A DNA stretch of 5,962 bases, taken from Blastocatellia bacterium (GTDB lineage: Bacteria; Acidobacteriota; Blastocatellia; Pyrinomonadales; Pyrinomonadaceae). Where the stretch lies: assembly GCA_003175865.1 (NCBI GenBank), contig PSRF01000089.1:1-5962 (forward strand), written 5' to 3'. Numbering within the stretch: the first letter of the stretch is position 1; each line of letters opens with the position of its first letter. This document shows, one piece after another, positions 5,207-5,962 of the stretch. A program made the position numbers and the translations under genes. The notes beneath the pieces are model-generated. The model was not told the origin of the DNA. It worked only from the letters and a program-made list of their open reading frames with translations, and made no database searches.

Positions 5207-5962
5207 TCAAGTCCCGAATATAACTTCGTCTGTCATTGCATCGAGATAAATTGTCTTAATCTGGCTATTAGACGTGCCTATTTCCCAGGCTAAATGGAGT
5301 TCAAGTGATTGCTGGTCCGAGGCTGGCAGTGCATAAACAACAATTTGCTTTACATCCACGGCGCTGCCCGACGGCAACGTGATAGTTTCCTCTGTTCCAG
5401 TAGGGGTTCTGACGGTTATTGGATGTCCAACTACGTGCGCCGCTGCCTCTTCTGCGCTGACCTTTGGCGTCAAGGCCGATAAAGATGCCTGCAAGCGTTC
5501 CGCATTCGGAATGCAATTACTGAACAGCTCGACCACAGAGCGATCGGCTCGAAACCGAATCCTAAGATTCCCAAACTCTCCATGGAGTTGTTGCCGAAAA
5601 GGCCGCTGCTCGTAGCGCGCAAGTCTCGAGCCCGATGGATCATCCACTCTTTCAACCAAAGAAAGCTGAGAAAGGTCAGCGCCTATCACCTCTCGCCAAT
5701 CATTGATGAATCGTCTGAGTGATTCACGCACTTCCTCTTCAGTCTGCGTTGCTGACGTGCCAACTCGCGGCAAAGTAATGTGGCCGACTGCACTTGTTGG
5801 TAATGCCTCGATCGTACCAGTGTAACGGTTGAACTTCGGCTCTTCCTGAGCGGACATACCATAAATTGGCGCAAGGTTCTTCCACGCTAGCAGGCCTGCC
5901 GGTTTGGTCTCATCGGTTATTGCCACTACAGGATAAGGGCGGGCAGCTGCCCGTGGGCCACT
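5207..5962 (-). CDS. Protein with FTP- and PepSY-like propeptide domains, 5' end beyond the window
   Basis: The reading frame is open to the window edge, giving 251 residues to the TGA at 5209-5207. A GTG at 5926 could start a 239-residue form, but it has no ribosome binding site, so the gene more likely begins outside. Numbering from that GTG, residues about 60-142 resemble the fungalysin/thermolysin propeptide (FTP) pattern: a helix rich in Glu and Arg, IGADLSQLSLVER, then RFRADRSVVELFSNCIPN. Residues about 155-236 resemble a PepSY domain: SAEEAAAHVVG, IVVYALP, LELHLAWEIGT and the closing TIYLDAMTDEVI. Such domains usually precede a metallopeptidase and act as inhibitor and chaperone, but here the protein ends right after PepSY, with no HExxH motif in view. 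No signal peptide is visible in the part seen. It may be a stand-alone inhibitor-like protein or the tail of something larger. The domain calls rest on pattern likeness only. Confidence 0.6.
   Translation of the reverse strand, partial: SGPRAAARPYPVVAITDETKPAGLLAWKNLAPIYGMSAQEEPKFNRYTGTIEALPTSAVGHITLPRVGTSATQTEEEVRESLRRFINDWREVIGADLSQLSLVERVDDPSGSRLARYEQRPFRQQLHGEFGNLRIRFRADRSVVELFSNCIPNAERLQASLSALTPKVSAEEAAAHVVGHPITVRTPTGTEETITLPSGSAVDVKQIVVYALPASDQQSLELHLAWEIGTSNSQIKTIYLDAMTDEVIFGT

Noticed and set aside
5940..5953. Perfect 14-base palindrome CGGGCAGCTGCCCG at the window edge
   Set aside because: It falls inside the open coding frame and is GC-rich; such palindromes arise readily by chance and no partner site is visible.

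Overview
This window is an accessory-free stretch of a bacterial chromosome with moderate GC. All six genes that can be supported lie on the minus strand, so the text should be read from high to low coordinates. No rRNA, tRNA, CRISPR array or transposase gene is visible. The gene set suggests a Gram-negative-like soil or environmental bacterium, possibly an acidobacterium: a C5-pathway hemL, a short NFACT/RqcH protein, a DUF2203 protein, and an RDD membrane protein with an N-terminal zinc ribbon. That placement is a low-confidence inference from gene style, not a marker-based call.

Layout in transcription order: (1) 5962-5207, a C-terminal piece of a protein with FTP- and PepSY-like propeptide domains, open at the window edge. 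(2) 5126-4398, a NYN (LabA/DUF88-type) ribonuclease-like protein. (3) 4389-4012, a DUF2203 protein starting 8 bases after the NYN stop, so the two form an operon; a hairpin with a short T run at about 3966-3937 may end it. (4) 3824-2700, a zinc-ribbon/RDD membrane protein behind a good sigma70-type promoter and a leader holding a perfect DnaA-box sequence inside a hairpin. (5) 2541-1111, an NFACT protein of the RqcH type that seems to lack the helix-hairpin-helix module. (6) 863-1, the first two thirds of glutamate-1-semialdehyde aminomutase (hemL), cut by the window start.

The most striking non-coding structure is a pair of large inverted repeats of nearly equal length (126 and 129 bp). They sit on either side of the NFACT gene, each exactly 30 bases from its coding sequence. 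The downstream one has 48-base arms with only two mismatches.

Functionally, the NYN protein (likely RNA cleavage) and the NFACT protein (rescue of stalled 50S subunits by C-terminal tailing) could both act in RNA or translation quality control, but they are in separate transcription units and the link is only suggestive. HemL supplies 5-aminolevulinate for tetrapyrroles and looks unrelated. No clear new defence or mobile system was found.
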